Part shown: positions 47,090 to 60,230 of the stretch, piece by piece
How the letters are laid out: the number at the start of each line of letters is the position of its first letter
Position numbering within the stretch: the first letter of the stretch is position 1
Source of the DNA: Cheilinus undulatus
Lineage: Eukaryota > Chordata > Actinopteri > Labriformes > Labridae
DNA length: 64,000 bases
NCBI RefSeq assembly: GCF_018320785.1
Contig: NC_054886.1
Coordinates: 4,277,207-4,341,206, forward strand
Direction of reading: 5' to 3'
Position numbers and translations under genes: made by a program
The notes under the pieces: model-generated
Told to the model about the DNA's origin: nothing
The model's input: only the letters and a program-made list of their open reading frames with translations
Databases searched by the model: none

Positions 47090-47660
47090 CTGGCTACCAT
47101 TACACCATGGAGACAAAAGAACACAGGTGATGGAGACAAAACATTTCCAAGGTACTGAACATCCCCAAGAATTCAGTGAGAGAGACCACCAAGACACCTA
47201 TGGCTACTCTGAAGGAGTAACAAGCCTCAGCAGCTGAGATGGGAGAGACTCTGCAGACAACAACTGTTGGCTGAGTTCTTCACTGGTCAAAGCTTTATGA
47301 GAGAGTGGCAAAGAGAAAGACACTTGGAGAAAACTCAGATTCAGTCTAAACTAGAGTTCACCAAAAGGCATGTGGGAGACTCCATAGTCAAGTGGAAGAA
47401 AGTTCTTTGGTATGATGAGACCAAAATGGTGCTTTTAGGCCATCAGACAAGACGCCAAACACTGCACATCACCATAAACACATCGTCCTCACTGTGAAGC
47501 GCGGTGGTGGCAGCATCATGCTGTGGGGATGCTTCTTGGCAGCCAGCCCTAGAAGGCTTGTAATAATAGAGGGTAAAAACGAATGCTGCAAAATATAGAG
47601 AAATCCTAGAGGACAATCTTAATCAGTCAGAGTGCAAGCATACTGCAAAAGCTACACAGA
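47090..47660 (+). mobile_element. Tc1-like transposon fragment
   Basis: Translation pieces WKKVLWYDETKMVLLGH (47391-47445) and, in another frame, KRGGGSIMLWGCF (about 47497-47535) are hallmarks of Tc1 transposases. The first contains the first catalytic aspartate region. The C-terminal third is missing and no inverted repeats were found, so it is a truncated relic abutting the end of unit 2. Confidence 0.8.
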
Positions 47661-47663
47661 AGG

Positions 47664-47863
47664 GGACATGCCGGTAGTCAAGTGGTTAGGGAACGCACTC
47701 TGGAACGATCACTCTGCTCTTTGACCCCAGGGTCTCCACCTCTGACGTTTGATCTACAGTCATTTCCGACTGTAGTGTTCCAACTACGTATCCCAGAAGC
47801 CCCGAAATTACTCACAGGGAGCGTGAGAGCGCCCCCTTGTGCAAGCTGCCGAAAAAACACTTT

Positions 47864-47866
<3 letters not shown>
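47664..47866 (+). other. Possible tRNA-derived SINE
   Basis: The start (tagtcaagtggttagggaac) resembles a tRNA A-box region with a possible weak B-box 50 nt later. It ends just before an (AT)14 microsatellite. Without a second copy in the window the call is weak. Confidence 0.3.

Positions 47867-47894
<28 letters not shown>
47867..47894. repeat. (AT)14 microsatellite
   Basis: Uninterrupted AT dinucleotides. Confidence 0.95.
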
Positions 47895-49510
47895 GGATAT
47901 AATTCATGTTTTTAGTTGCTATCATCTCCACATACGGCATAAACGTGTTTCATTTTAAAACATGCATTTTCTTTATTTCTAATCATTGTATTTACTTAAG
48001 GATATCTAGCAGGCTAACCAGCTAGTACTATGACATGACCTCTACAAATGAACACAAACATTTACTGAAGTTATCAATTATATTCAAAAATCTATTACAC
48101 CATAGTTTATAAAGTGTAACACACTCAAAGATAGATTTATCTGATTTTAATAGTCAATTCATACATTTTTTTTATCACTTAAAATTTAACTGTCAATCTA
48201 TTCCGATTATATTGTTGTCAAGCCTTCTATTGTAATAATTTTTGTCAGATACTTTTTGTTCCATTTAGCACTTCTAAGTATTGTTTTATTGGTGGGTTGC
48301 AAACATCTTTTTCTCTGTTTTTGTCTCGTACCCCACAGGTTTCACAGGAATGGTAAGGCAGCATTGAGCAGGCGAATGCTCAGCATCACCCACATTGGGC
48401 TCTGCCCCCTATTGCACACTGCACTGAGGGGCTCCTCCCATTGGGAAAATCTCACTACAGACAGGTTTGCTCTTCCCAGATAGAGAAACTTTACTAGGAT
48501 AGTTGGCAGAAGAGTGGTACTGTGAATGTGTGATCAAAAATCTGCACAGACTGAACATTAAGGATGTACCAGGAACTGGTGGATCACTTTAAACTGAGTA
48601 AGAAAGGAGAATTCATAAATACAAATAATGAGGACTTGAGATTCTACAGCAGATTAAATTTGTGGAAGAACTACTTTTCATTCATATTAATAATATTCCC
48701 TTGTATCTGTAGCACGTCACATAAAATGAACTGAAAAGAAGAAGAGAAAGTTATAAATCTCTGCAAAATCCCCATTAATATGAACTGCAAATTTCAGTAT
48801 TGATTGAAAATAAAGCAATGAATAAGACAGTTATTACCAAAGACAGAACCCTTTATTTGATGCTGCTTTTATGTCTTGGTTAGTCTTATAAACACACCTG
48901 CAGGGAAAACAGATGTAAGCTCAAGTGGTTATATTTAGGTTATGTCATTTCAAGTCAAAATGGCATTATTTAGTTTAAAATCTGTAGCAGCATTAATGAT
49001 GATCCTGCTTGCCATCATTTGCAACAATTCAGCCTTATTTTCTATTTTGTTTGAATACTGTTAAAAAGGTTTTCTACTGAGTTTCCAAAGGGAATGGTGT
49101 AACAGTGTCCTCTGCCAGAGCACCTGCAAACCTGATTGGTCAAGACCGTGTACCATGGTCCAACTAGTGTGCTGCATGTTAATTTGCTTTAGAACATTTT
49201 TGTCTTTTTGATAAATGTGCTGTCTATCCATGTGATATTTTTATGTGAACTTTCAAAGTCAATTTGATACATTTTTGTGATCATACTGCTTTGTGATCAT
49301 ATTGATCTTTAGATGGTTTCTAGCTAAAATCTTAGCTTTACTAAGAATCTCTTTGGTGTATGTTTTCAACCAACAGTTGGGTAAATTGTTTACTTTTATG
49401 TTTTTGCATTTTTGAAGTTCATTACTAAAACAGTGACTGTGAGAAACACAATGCACTGATGTTATCAGGTACATATATGTACATTTAATGACATGCTATA
49501 TGTTTTTAAC
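47895..49510. other. Intergenic, nothing recognised
   Basis: AT-rich sequence between the receptor cluster and HAUS4. A GC-richer part near 48330-48480 has an open frame but no recognisable protein or splice context. Confidence 0.5.
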
Positions 49511-50283
49511 CAGTGGTTGTCAGCATTTTTTCCTTAGGCCCTACCCTAGGAGAAAAGCTAAGCACCCCAGGACCCACTCAGAAATGTTCAAATCCATTGT
49601 AATTGTTTAATTGTAATCTGAACATAATATGCCCACATAAATACAAAAATCAATGTATAACCTGTCCATTGTTGCGACAGTGTGCCGCTCTTGAAAACTG
49701 CAAGAGGATTGATTAATTTTAACAAAAACCTCTAAATTCTCAAATTTTAAAAGTCATGAATTTACAAGAAAGTGGACATGTTTTACTTTAAAAGTTGTAA
49801 ATGTAAGTGAACAAAAACGTAGTGTTTTTGAGATTAAAAAGTCAAAAACCAACCATTATTTTCAGTTTGGTTTCTTGAAAAATTTTGGTCTAACACTATT
49901 ATAAATGTAGGGTTTTTACAATTTTAATGTTTTTTTGTTTCTGTTGTCAAAATTTAAGACTTTATAAACTTTGAAATTGTAAGGTTTTTTTTTTTCTTTT
50001 GTATATTTCCTACTTTTTAAACTCTAAAATTCTGAGGTTATTTTCTTGTAAACATCTAATCTAATTTTCCTCCCTAAAAATGTGAACTTTTTTGATTAAA
50101 AATCAACAGATTCTCTTAATTCTTAAAAAAATATTTTAGGTTGGTCTTTATACATTTTGTTTCCAATCATGATTCTTAAAAATATATATGTACATCTAAT
50201 TTTGACAACCTCAGAGCAGACAGGGTCCCACGACCCCCTCCTGAGATCTTTGGGGTGCACAGACCCCAAGTTGGGAACCAATG
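49511..50283. mobile_element. hAT-like MITE
   Basis: Starts CAGTGGTTGTCAGC, a typical hAT-MITE terminus, and ends with the reverse complement of CATTGGTTCCCAACTTGGGG. The terminal blocks resemble the shorter copy at 41998-42301. The interior is AT-rich and noncoding. Confidence 0.65.
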
Positions 50284-50879
50284 CTTAGACAGTCTACACA
50301 ACACCGTCCCTGTGTTTTATTAAAGCTTATCACTCCAAGTGTGACTGTGAATAACCTTCTGTGGCTATCAGAATAAACAGGATGCTGGGGCCAAAGGTGA
50401 AAGTTGATTCGTAGTTTATCATCACCACTACACTTCTTTCTTTTTTTAATCCTACTTTAATGGCAAAATGAACACAGGATTGCTTTCACAATTTACATTT
50501 ACACATAGATTTACATGTGAACTGACACCAGAAGTCAGGCTTAAGTTGGAATCTGCAAAATAATATCCCAACATTGTCAACTGTGTTATTCAGTGACAGG
50601 ATTGCAGGATAGAAAGCTATTTGAAGGACAAAATACTTTGTTTTTAACCATATAAATGTTGTAATCTTTGCTTTCTTAAACTGACGTTGACAGTAAGCAA
50701 ATACAGATGTGTAGTCACATTTATACCCAGTGTAAAACTACACTGTTTATATTGAAATGTAACTTTAAAAAGGCTTGAACTCTGCATAGGCTCAGGTAGA
50801 AATAAAGAAAGTACAAGTTTTTTCCACAATTACAGACTGAGAAGATTTGACAACTTTGACAAATCTGATTTTTCTGAGG

Positions 50880-50885
50880 TTTATT
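50880..50885 (-). terminator. Candidate HAUS4 polyadenylation signal
   Basis: AATAAA on the minus strand, about 185 bp beyond the HAUS4 stop codon. Confidence 0.4.
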
Positions 50886-51068
50886 AAACAGTTTTAAGTT
50901 AGATGTTCTAATAGAAGCTTTCAGTCATCACTACTAAACATACTGCTTTACTTACTAGTGCCACAGCTTCAGTGCCAAGCATCCTAAAGCCTGTATGTTG
51001 TTGAGATCTAGGAATCATTATGAGAAAGGGATCGGTTGGTCGTTTTCTTAGAACCACACTGCATAAGA

Positions 51069-54000
51069 TCATTTGTTACTGTAGTTAGTGAACTCCTTCA
51101 GAGCCCAGTTTTTCATTTCAATCTCCTGCCGTAATCTGCAGTACTCCTCGGCCAGAGTCTCAAATTCTTTGCCCAAGATCTTAAACGAACCCAGTTTCAT
51201 CTCAACGGACTGCTTCTCCACCTGACAGGCCTTCAGCTCGGACTCCAGCGTCTGTCTGAAAATGAGCAGTGACAACGTAAAACATTTACAATTTTCTTTG
51301 TATCAAAATTTTCTGCAGGCTTAAAGCAAGTAATTAAAAACTGAATTCTTGTTTGGGTGGAGTGGTCTGAAATAAATCAGAGTGAAAAAGGAGAAACAAA
51401 TCAGAGATGGACAAAAGCCTCTTACCTTATTTTTCTATGAGCAGATATCGAGTCCACTGTGTATGTGTCCAGTTGAATTTCCACCATCTCAGTCCTTCAA
51501 GGGAAGAAGAGAAAATTAGTTATCAAAATAAAATGCATTTAAAGCCTCAATTCCAAAAAGGTTGAGATGCTGTTTAAGCTGTAAACAAAAACAGAATGCA
51601 ATGATTTACAAATCTGATTAACCCATATTCTATTCACATGAACAACATATGAGACGTTGAAACTGAGACATTTTACCATTTCATGAAAAATATTAACTCA
51701 ATTTGAATTTGATGGCAGCAACACACCTCAAAAAGTAGGGACAGGGCCATGTATACTAGTAAGGAAAGGCCTCTTGCTGAGCTTTCCACACCTGGACTCT
51801 TGTACTGTGAAGCCATGCTGTTGTAGGTGATGTGGTTTTACATTGTCTGGCTGAAATAGTCAAGTGAGCATATGTTGTTCTAAAACCTCAATCTACTTTT
51901 CAGCATTGATAGTTCCTTTCCAGATGTGTAAGCTGCCAATGCTAAAGGCACTAATGCAACCCCACACCATCAGAGATGCAGGCTTTTGAATGTGTGCTGA
52001 TAATAAGCTAGATGGTTCCTCTCTTCTTTAGTTCCCAGGACACAGCGTCTGTGGTTTAGAAAAAAGTTCAAATGTTGATTCATCTGACCACAGACCAGGT
52101 CTCCATTTAACCTCAGTCTAGTTCAAATGAGCTTTGGCCCCAGAGTTCTGAGAGACTCTGCCTCTTCCCATCATGATACTGACCTGTTATCAGTCAGCCT
52201 ATTCAGGTGTGTTCAAACTATGACCCGGGGTCTAAATGCGGCCCACGGCTCAATTTTGATTGGCCCGCAGCAAATCCTTGAAATAAATAAAAAATTACCC
52301 ACATTTGAACATGACGCGTGTACTTGACTGTATTCTACTTCATAGTTTCAGGAGAAGGCGATGCTGCGGTTCTAATTCTGTAAACAAACATTTTGACAAG
52401 AAGAACTTGTTGGTGTGTTTTTTGTGTGGCTTAATTGAGACAATATTCTACATGGTAAACATACTGGCAACCTAAGTAATAACATTATCTTATTTTCTAA
52501 CTCCCTGATAGGTTACAGCAGCAAATAGAAGAACCAATAATATTCCAGAGGCAGAGCCAACAGTAGTTAGGGCCAAGCAGGGCTCCATGAAATCTCACTG
52601 GCCTCCCCGTTTACCTGAAAATGATTCTCTATTTGCCTTGTAAGCCGTATAATTGAGTGTTACGCGTTAGTTCAGGCAGGCCACGGAGTTGAGCACTGCC
52701 ATAATCACCCAAGCCCTCATCGACTGATGACCAGCTGACTTGCTCTAAGCATGCTATTGGCTAACAGCTCTCATGCTGCCATATTTAAATTGCTCTTGCC
52801 TGGCCACGCTCTGTTGCTCCCTCTGCAAGCTGCTCTCACAACCCTCCTCCACCCCAGCTCCTCCTTTATTCTGCTTCTGACTTCATCAGTGTCATTCTGC
52901 TATCAATGAACTAGCCATTTAGGCATACTCCATCACTGAGCATACAGTATCTTAACCTACATTATACTGGTTTTACATTCTTATACATTTATCTACGTGG
53001 CCCCCGTGAGAAAAGTTTGGACACCTCTGATCTAATTTGTTGCAAAATGCTCCATCACCTGTTTTTCATTAATACCATGTACTTCTCCAGCCTTTTTTGA
53101 CACATCCCTACTTTTTTTGAGATGTGTTGCTGCCATCAAATTCAAAATTGGATAATATTTTTCAAATTAATAAATTCAACATTTGATATGTTGTTTATAT
53201 TCTATCAGAATACCACACGGTTTTTATCAAATTTGCAAATTGTTCTGTTTTTATTTAAATTTGACAATAGTTGTGATGACTTTCACGTTTTAATCTTATG
53301 CTACTGAATAATCCTTACTTGATTTTCTGAAGGACTAATTCAAATTTTCCCTCAAAATAATCCAACTTCTTCTTGTCCAAATCTGTCTGAATTCTTAGCC
53401 TGTGGTCCAAGATGAGAGACTGAAGAAGCTGAATACTCTTGATCAGCTCCTGGACACAGACCAAAAACAAAGAAAATTACATGATATCAAAATACTGCAT
53501 TGAAAAGACTTAACAGAATATATTTAAGTCTTCCATACACACAGTTATTAATAGGAGAATCTCTTCAACACTGAGGATATGTATAATCTTACAGAGAGGT
53601 AGAGCTGAGTCTGTCTTTGAAGAAGATTTGCGTTTTTTCTGCAGGTTTCTTTCACGCTCTCTGCTCTTTTCTTCTCTTTGTCCAGCTGAGCCGATAAATG
53701 GGAAAACTTAATGGTTTTCAGACCCTCACTTTCATTCTCTAGGTGACACAAAACAACATCAGGTCATCTCACAGAAAACTGGCGTGATAAAGGATGAACG
53801 GTGAATGAGATTTGCACCGGCAGGAATGGGCAGATCTCATTTTCCTACCCCACTCAGGTTGATAGTAGGTGAGGAGGCTCAAACACTTCTTTTTCAGATG
53901 TTTCTCCAGCTCTCCTGGAAGACCCTGTTTCATTCTTTGCACATTCTGTTGAAGATAAATGCTGCTTAAACTCTCAAACAACCAAGGCAGTCATTTTGAC

Positions 54001-57000
54001 TGATTTCAAAATTTGCAACATCATAACTTTGACGAAATAAAACCTTTGTACCAACAGGACCCGGACATTTCCTAAATGTGTGTATACTTGATTCTAACAT
54101 TTTATCATTAAACTTTCAAAACACAACAGAGATCTGAGTGTTACTATCTCGAATGACCATAGCAGTCAAATTGACTGCATGCTATTTACAAGGGGTGTCA
54201 TATCTCACTATTTGCTACATTTTCCCACTCTCTCTCCTGCTCTATTGTTTGTTTGTTTTTATGCTCTGTGAAGCTAAAATCTAGCTACACAGTGCATCCA
54301 GAAAGTATTTATTTCATTTTGTTGTTACAGCCTCATTCCAAAATGGAATAAATTCATTTTTTTTCCTCAAAATTCTACACACAACACCCCATAATGACAA
54401 AAATGAAAAAATGTTGTTTCTTAATTTTTGCAAATTTATTAAAAATAAAAAACATCACATGTACATAAGTATTCACAGCCTTTGCTCAATTCTTTGTTGA
54501 TGCACCTTTAGCAGCAATTACAGCCTCAGGTCTTTTTGAGAATGATACCACAAGCTTGGCACACCTATCTTTGGGCAGTTTCACCCATTCCTCTTTGCAG
54601 AACCTCTCTAGCTCCATCAGGTTGGATGGGGAGCGTCGCTGCACAGCCATTTTCAGATCTCTCCAGCAATGTTCGATCAGATTCAAGTCTGGGCCACTCA
54701 AGGACATTCACAGAGTTGTCCTGAAGCCACTCCTTTGATATCTTGGCTGTGTGCTTAGGGTCGTTGTCCTGCTGAAAGATGAACCGTCGCCCCAGTCTGA
54801 GGTGAAAAGCGCTCTGGAGCAGGTTTTTATCCAGGATGTCTCTGTGCATTGCTGCATTTACCTTTCCCTCAATCCTGACTGGTCTCCCAGTTCCTGAAAA
54901 ACATCCCCACAGCATGATGCTGCCTCCACCATGCTTCACTGTAGGGACGGTACTGGCCAGGTAATGAGCAGTGCCTGGTTTCCTCCAAACATGGCGCCTG
55001 GCATTCACGCCAAAGAGTTCAATCTTTGGTGCCTTTTGGTAAACTCCAGGTGGGCTGCCATGTGCCTTTTACTAAGGAGTGGCTTACATCTGGCCACTCT
55101 ACCATACAGGCCTGATTGGTGGATTGCTGCAGAGATGGTTGACCTTCTGGAAGGTTCTCCTCTCTCCACAGAGGACTGCTGGAGCTCTGACAGAGTGACC
55201 ATCGGGTTCTTGGTCACCTCCCTGACTAAGGCCCTTCTCCCCCGATCGCTCAGTTTAGACGGGGGTCCAGCTCTAGGAAGAGTCCTGGTGGTTCTGAACT
55301 TCTTCCATTTACAGATGATGGAGGCCACTGTGCTCACTGGGACCTTCAAAGCAGCAGAAATGTTTCTGTACCCTTCCCCAGATTTGTGCCTTGAGACAAT
55401 CCTGTCTTGGAGGTCTACAGACAATTCCTCTGACTTCATGCTTGGTTTGTGCTCTGACATGCACTGTCACCTGTGGGACTTATATAGACAGGTGTGTGCC
55501 TTTCCAAGTCATGTCCAATCAACTGAATTTACCACAGGTGGACTCCAATGAAGCTGTAGGAACATCTCAAGGATGATCAGTGGAAACAGGAAGAACCTGA
55601 GCTCAATTTTGAGCTTCGTGGCAAAGGCTGTGAATACTTCTGTACATGTGATGTTTTAGTTTTTTATTTTTAATAAATTTGCAAAAATTTATCAAAAATA
55701 AAAAACTAAGACATTGTCATTATGGGGTGTTGTGTGTAGAATTTTGAGGAAAAAAACAAATGTATTCCATTTTGGAAGGAGGCTGTAACATAACAAAATG
55801 TGGAAAAAGTGAAGTGTTGTGAATACTTTTCGGATGAACTGTATGTTGGTGTCAAATAAATAAATAAAAATCTCATTCATCATAATTTTCTTTTTGTGTC
55901 CTGAGGTGTTTTTTACCTTTCCATCAATTTATCTTCCAAATCATCCAAATTATATGCAAATAATGTCTGAGCAGTCAAAATGACTGCTATGGTCATTCTA
56001 GTAGTTGCAGAATTCTGGTAGACCGAGTATTTAGGGCTGAATAAACTTAGTTCAACACCCTTTGCTGCAAAATCAACCACTCATCCGTTGATTCATGCAC
56101 CAAAAGTACATTTTATAACTCACCTTCTCTGGTGGCATGAGGTCAATCACTTGTTGAGGGCTCAGACCCAGGACCGAGGGCTGATCCTGGTTGGTAGTGC
56201 TACTGGGATCAAGCTGTCGGATACACTGAGACACCAGCAGACACTTCTCCATCGTCTCATGGAACTATGGGCAAACACATTACCATATATAGATTTTTAT
56301 TGTCAATTAAGAGTAACCCACACAATTTCACGTCATCATTCTAGTTAACATGAAAATCCAGAGTAAAGCTTTCAAATAAACTATGCTCTAAAGTCTTAAT
56401 TATATCTTAAGTAGCCATTTTAAACTGAATGGAAACCTAATTTTCTTACCAAGAGTGATTTTAAGACTAAATATGTGTTGTCTGTGATTAACCGTTGGTT
56501 GTTTGCGTTAATCGACTACTGAATGAGTATGTGAAATAACTGTACCATGTTCTGGTCAGGAGGCACAGTAGCATGGTGCTTCCTGATGCAGTGCTCCTGG
56601 ATCATCTCCTGCAGTCCTTTGTAGAGGCTCTCAGACCTCAGCCAGTGACGCCTTTGACTCTGCAACTTCTGCTCAGCCTGGAGAACACAGCAACAGTAGC
56701 TGAAAAATACGGAAAAACCACTAAACTCTGCATTAATCAAGCACAGACAACTTCAATCTGTGTGGCTGCAGTTCATTTGTATTAACACTAGAGGTCAGTA
56801 AGTCATTCAGAATTAAATGTACATCTGAAATGAACATATTCTTTGCACAGAGTGGGAAATCCAGAAAGTTATCAAGCTATCAAGGTCTCTGCAATTTTAC
56901 ATCATAAAACATTTTTCTGAAATTGTTCCACAATTTTGAGAAGCAGTTTTTGCAGATTGGTAAACCTCTGCCCATCTTTACTTCTGAGAGACGCTGCCTC

Positions 57001-58219
57001 TCTAAAATACTCATTTTACACGTCATGTGACTGACCAGTTGCTAAGTAACCTACTTAGTAGCAAAATGCTCATCCAGCTGTTTTTCGTTAGTACCACTTA
57101 CTTTTCCAGCCTTCTACTGCCCACTCCCTACTTTTTGAGATGTGTTGCTGCCATCAGATTCAAAATGAGCTGAAATTTTTCATGAATTACTAAAATGTCT
57201 CAGTTTCGACAGCTGATATGTTGTTTATGTTCTATTGTGAAAAAAATAAGATATATTTGGTTTTCACTGGCATTTTACACATTGCCCCAACTTTTTAAAT
57301 TGTGGTTGTATTATTATAAACAGTGCAGTCTAGACCTGCTCTTCTTATACAGTGTAGCAAGTAAACATCGTGAATCAATGCTGCAAAAAAACAGACTGTT
57401 CTGACTGACTGAATGTGAAGCACACTGTGCTGCAATGTGTATGAAATGTGGTATATCAATGGAGTTTGGCTTAACTTATTAACCACAGCAGCAATTACCT
57501 GTAAGTCACCTGTTACCATGGTTACAAATTATACCCCTACAGCTTCCATTACCTTGTCCAGCTCTGTTTTCAGTGGGACAGTGAGTCCAGTCTGGTCCAC
57601 ATGCTGTGACAGAGTAGCCAGGAGTTTACAGAACTGAGGATTCTGGGTCAGATCCTCTTCTGTCATGTCGCACAGAGGGAAGGAAGCCAAAACTGGATGG
57701 GAGATCACAAGCAATGTTAAATTATTATCTACAGTCAAAGCAATGCAGTCAGTGTTACGGTTAAACTAGTGACCATATTAACCGTTGCCATGGTTACATC
57801 AGATTTAAACGGTCTTGTTTGGATTTTCCACCAAAACATAATTAATGTGATTTTTTATGTTTTAATTAAAGGCCAAACAAAGTGGCGTAAGGTGGGACTC
57901 CTTAAGCCCTCAACATATGATACGACGACAGCCACTTAAGCGTTTGACAGAAAGTCACCAGTTAACACGGTAACTCTTAAAACCATAACACCAAAACTCA
58001 TTCAATATCCCAGTTGTCTTCAATGGGTGCAAATGCTGTTATAACCTTTATACATTTTCAGCCTTCATTTAAACTCCTGAAGTAGTGACATGTGAACTTT
58101 AACAGGCTAATTTCAACAACGAGAAGCAGAAAGTGCGTGTTAAAATCCTTACCCTGTTGGTGCAAACTGTCCCCCTTCCCGAGTGACGATACCTGTGAAG
58201 GCTCAAGACCAGCCGACAT
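51069..58219 (-). CDS. haus4: HAUS augmin-like complex subunit 4
   Basis: Subunit of the eight-member augmin complex, which binds spindle microtubules and recruits gamma-tubulin for branching nucleation in mitosis. Coding exons in order: 58153-58219, 57553-57692, 56546-56677, 56124-56264, 53849-53945, 53593-53738, 53319-53449, 51426-51494, 51069-51255. The sizes sum to 1110 nt, a 369-residue protein (human about 363) with every junction in phase. The start MSAGLEPSQVSSLGKGD is the first ATG of a short first exon. Diagnostic matches to vertebrate HAUS4 include TEEDLTQNPQFCKLLATLSQ near the N-terminus, EKHLKKKCLSLLTYYQPEW in the middle and the C-terminus FETLAEEYCRLRQEIEMKNW then ALKEFTNYSNK. 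The second half is mostly coiled coil. No disabling change is seen. Introns carry several transposons. Confidence 0.96.
51547..53265. mobile_element. Long-TIR DNA transposon relic in HAUS4 intron 7
   Basis: The outer roughly 180-200 bp at each end are inverted copies; shared words on inward reading are aaaaacagaa, ttgatggcagcaacaca and ctcaaaaa..gtaggga. The interior includes text common in teleosts (ccacaccatcagagatgcag). No transposase frame survives. The superfamily was not determined. A hAT-like MITE is nested inside. Confidence 0.6.
52204..53029. mobile_element. Nested hAT-like MITE
   Basis: Starts CAGGTGTGTTCAAACTATGA and ends with the reverse complement of CAGAGGTGTCCAAACTTTTC, with ggcccacggct-type words next to the left end. 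The interior is noncoding. The target repeats are unclear (about five of eight). Confidence 0.65.
54286..55843 (-). mobile_element. Near full-length Tc1-like transposon in HAUS4 intron 4
   Basis: About 1.55 kb with inverted ends CAGTGCATCCAGAAAGTATT (left) and CAGTTCATCCGAAAAGTATT (right, minus strand), next to TA dinucleotides. Minus-strand transposase pieces: 55460-55005 (N-terminal DNA-binding helices, LQDRIVSRHKSGEGYRNISA), 55008-54565 (KHGGGSIMLWGCFSGTGRPV, FIFQQDNDPKHTA) and, in another frame, 54707-54486 (SGPDLNLIEHCWRDLK). The segment with the first catalytic aspartate is deleted between the first two pieces and there is a frameshift before the third, so it is inactive. It is opposite in reading to nothing essential, as it lies wholly in an intron. 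Confidence 0.9.
56970..57310. mobile_element. Second, truncated copy of the long-TIR element
   Basis: Matches the right part of the element at 51547-53265, with shared words ctactttttgagatgtgttg, ctgccatcaa/gattcaaaa and gatatgttgtttat. Only one end is present. It lies in HAUS4 intron 2. Confidence 0.65.
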
Positions 58220-58420
58220 CTTCTGAGCTATGCTGTTCTCCTTGTTAGCCTAGAATCGTCTTAGTTTGGGGATTTCTATCTTTAACGCTGGCAAGAAATC
58301 GATATGAAAACAGACGGTGCACTTCCTGAATAAAGTTGCGCGCCTTTACAAGAAAACCGTTCTATTGGCTAACTGGCGCATGTCGTCATCACGCAGAGGA
58401 TGGAACGTGTGGCGTCACAC
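58220..58420 (-). promoter_or_regulatory. HAUS4 promoter region
   Basis: CpG-richer than its surroundings, with an inverted CCAAT box (attgg on +, near 58363-58367) about 145 bp upstream of the ATG and no TATA box, as usual for housekeeping genes. The transcription start is not defined. Confidence 0.45.
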
Positions 58421-58862
58421 ATCATAGCAACCTAGGTTTTCGGAAACTTCTCGGGTCCGGAAAAAATACACCTGTCGCTGGCCCTATCTCTTGGGGGGAG
58501 GAGACCCGAGGGGGCGCTCTGCTCTCTTCCTATCGTGGAGCAAGAGTGGGCTTTACTTCTAACCCTTCTGCTTTCTTTTTCAGGATTCGGGTCTGAGTTG
58601 TTTTTTGTTGTTGTTGTGTTTGTTGTTGTTGTTGTTGTTGTTCAGAATTTTGACTTTAAGTCAGAGGAGAGCCTTCTTGGATCTCCAACAGGGCTGTTTC
58701 TCGCTTTGTGGGGGCCCTATCCAAGAGGCTGTTTGGGGCCTCTATTGCCACACTAGGATGGAGAGATTCCTAATCCATTAGATGATCCACAACCAGCCTA
58801 TTACACTTCATGTACAACACAGGCTACAGTCATGATAACCTCTCATACTGAATTATTTATGG
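58421..58862. other. Intergenic with GTT microsatellite
   Basis: Holds a (GTT)n run at about 58606-58641. A phrase of about 30 bp just after it (ttttgactttaagtcagagg, near 58649) recurs near 60165, beside the 42-bp minisatellite. No gene is recognised. Confidence 0.5.
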
Positions 58863-59624
58863 CCGTGATCATCGACTGGAGGCCCGAGGGTCACATCAGG
58901 CCCCCACAGCTTTTTTCTGGCCCCTAGAAGTTTAATAAATCCAGACAGTGTGAAGAGAAAATAAATATGTTCTGCTGTTTACTTTTTTAAAATAAACACA
59001 GCTACAAAGACGCCCCAAAACCAACTGAGATTGGAACAATTTTCTGATGTATGAATCAGTGTTTGATATGTTTGCATAGATCAAAGTATCAGCCACCATG
59101 TTTAGGATTCATGATTATATGAATCAGCTATTCTTGACTAAAACTGCCTTCTTCTGCATCAACTTTTTTGTCAATGTTTTTCTTCATTTTTTTTAAATCT
59201 TTTAAGTCAATTATTTTGCAAGTTTTTTCATTATTTGTTCATTTTTTTTTTGTTGTTTTTTATTTTTTATTTTTTTGTCCTTTTTTCCCTTATTTTGGGA
59301 GAGTACAACATACATGCATAAGAATCGACCCCTAAAATCTGTTTCCTGCACAGATTTTCCACCAATCATCACACAGCATTTTAGCATCAAAGGTAGTCAT
59401 AAGCAGCAAAACAGCCCCAAAAATGTGAAAAAAATATCTCAATGTGGCAGGCTGCAGTATAGGAGATCACAAAGCTAAAGGCTAAAATTACAAGAAAATA
59501 TAAATATTTTGGCAATAATTTATTAATTAGACCAACGTGTTCATATTCATTCCTCTGAAAGTCCAGCCCCCAAATAAGAACAGAATAAAGCTGGCCCTTT
59601 TGAAAATATAGTTGATGACCCCTG
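58863..59624. mobile_element. hAT-like MITE with target duplication
   Basis: Imperfect inverted ends CCGTGATCATCGACTGG and (minus strand) CAGGGGTCATCAACTATA. Flanking 8-mers are ATTTATGG (58855-58862) and ATTCATGG (59625-59632), seven of eight identical. The interior is T-rich and noncoding. Confidence 0.8.
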
Positions 59625-60230
59625 ATTCATGGTCTTGACTGTTTTTTTTTTCTGTGGACAGACCAAACAGTCATATACAGCATATAAAATACACACTAAA
59701 CTCAATAAATCAATCAGAATCAATCCTAAAGTAATGTTCAGAGGCAAATATCTGAGAAACATCTTCCACTGGATGATAACATAGCAGGTACAGTATCTGC
59801 ACAACAACACAGTTTATCATTGCAGCTTATTTAATTCTTGTATCCTACATTTGTTTTTAAACATATAAGGGATAAAGACATTTTAATTTTCCTTGGATGA
59901 AGCTGAACATTCAGCTTTGGGGCCCCCTCGTGGCTTGTGGGGCCCTGATCTCCAATGCCCGGGTGGAGACTGTGTGAGTCAAAGAAAAAAAAAAAAACAG
60001 AATTCTGAGTTATGTCTCAGAATTTGGAGTTTTTTTCCTCAGAATTATGACATCTGAGGTTTTTTTGGTCAAAATTCTGACCCAAAAAAAAACTGAATTC
60101 TGAGTTATGTCTCAGAATATGGAGGGGTTTTTTCTCAGAGTCATGAGTTTTTTTGTTCAGAATTCTGACTTTAAGTCAGAGGAGAGCTCTGAAGAGCCTC
60201 TTGGAACAATTTGACCTGATTCTGAAAATT
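59625..60230. other. Low-complexity intergenic DNA
   Basis: From about 59990 the sequence is a degenerate string of 'cagaattctgagt' and 'tatgtctcagaat' phrases, many self-complementary (gaattc-like). No gene is recognised. Confidence 0.5.

Noticed and set aside
47664-47740. tRNA gene
   Set aside because: An A-box-like start is visible, but no cloverleaf with anticodon stem or acceptor pairing could be drawn; listed only as a possible SINE.
48256-48483. 75-residue open frame with a hydrophobic start
   Set aside because: A signal-peptide-like start arises from T-rich DNA; the rest matches nothing recognised and no splice partners are seen.
54931-55551. 206-residue forward open frame
   Set aside because: It is antisense to the Tc1 transposase remnant, a common shadow frame of Tc1 elements.
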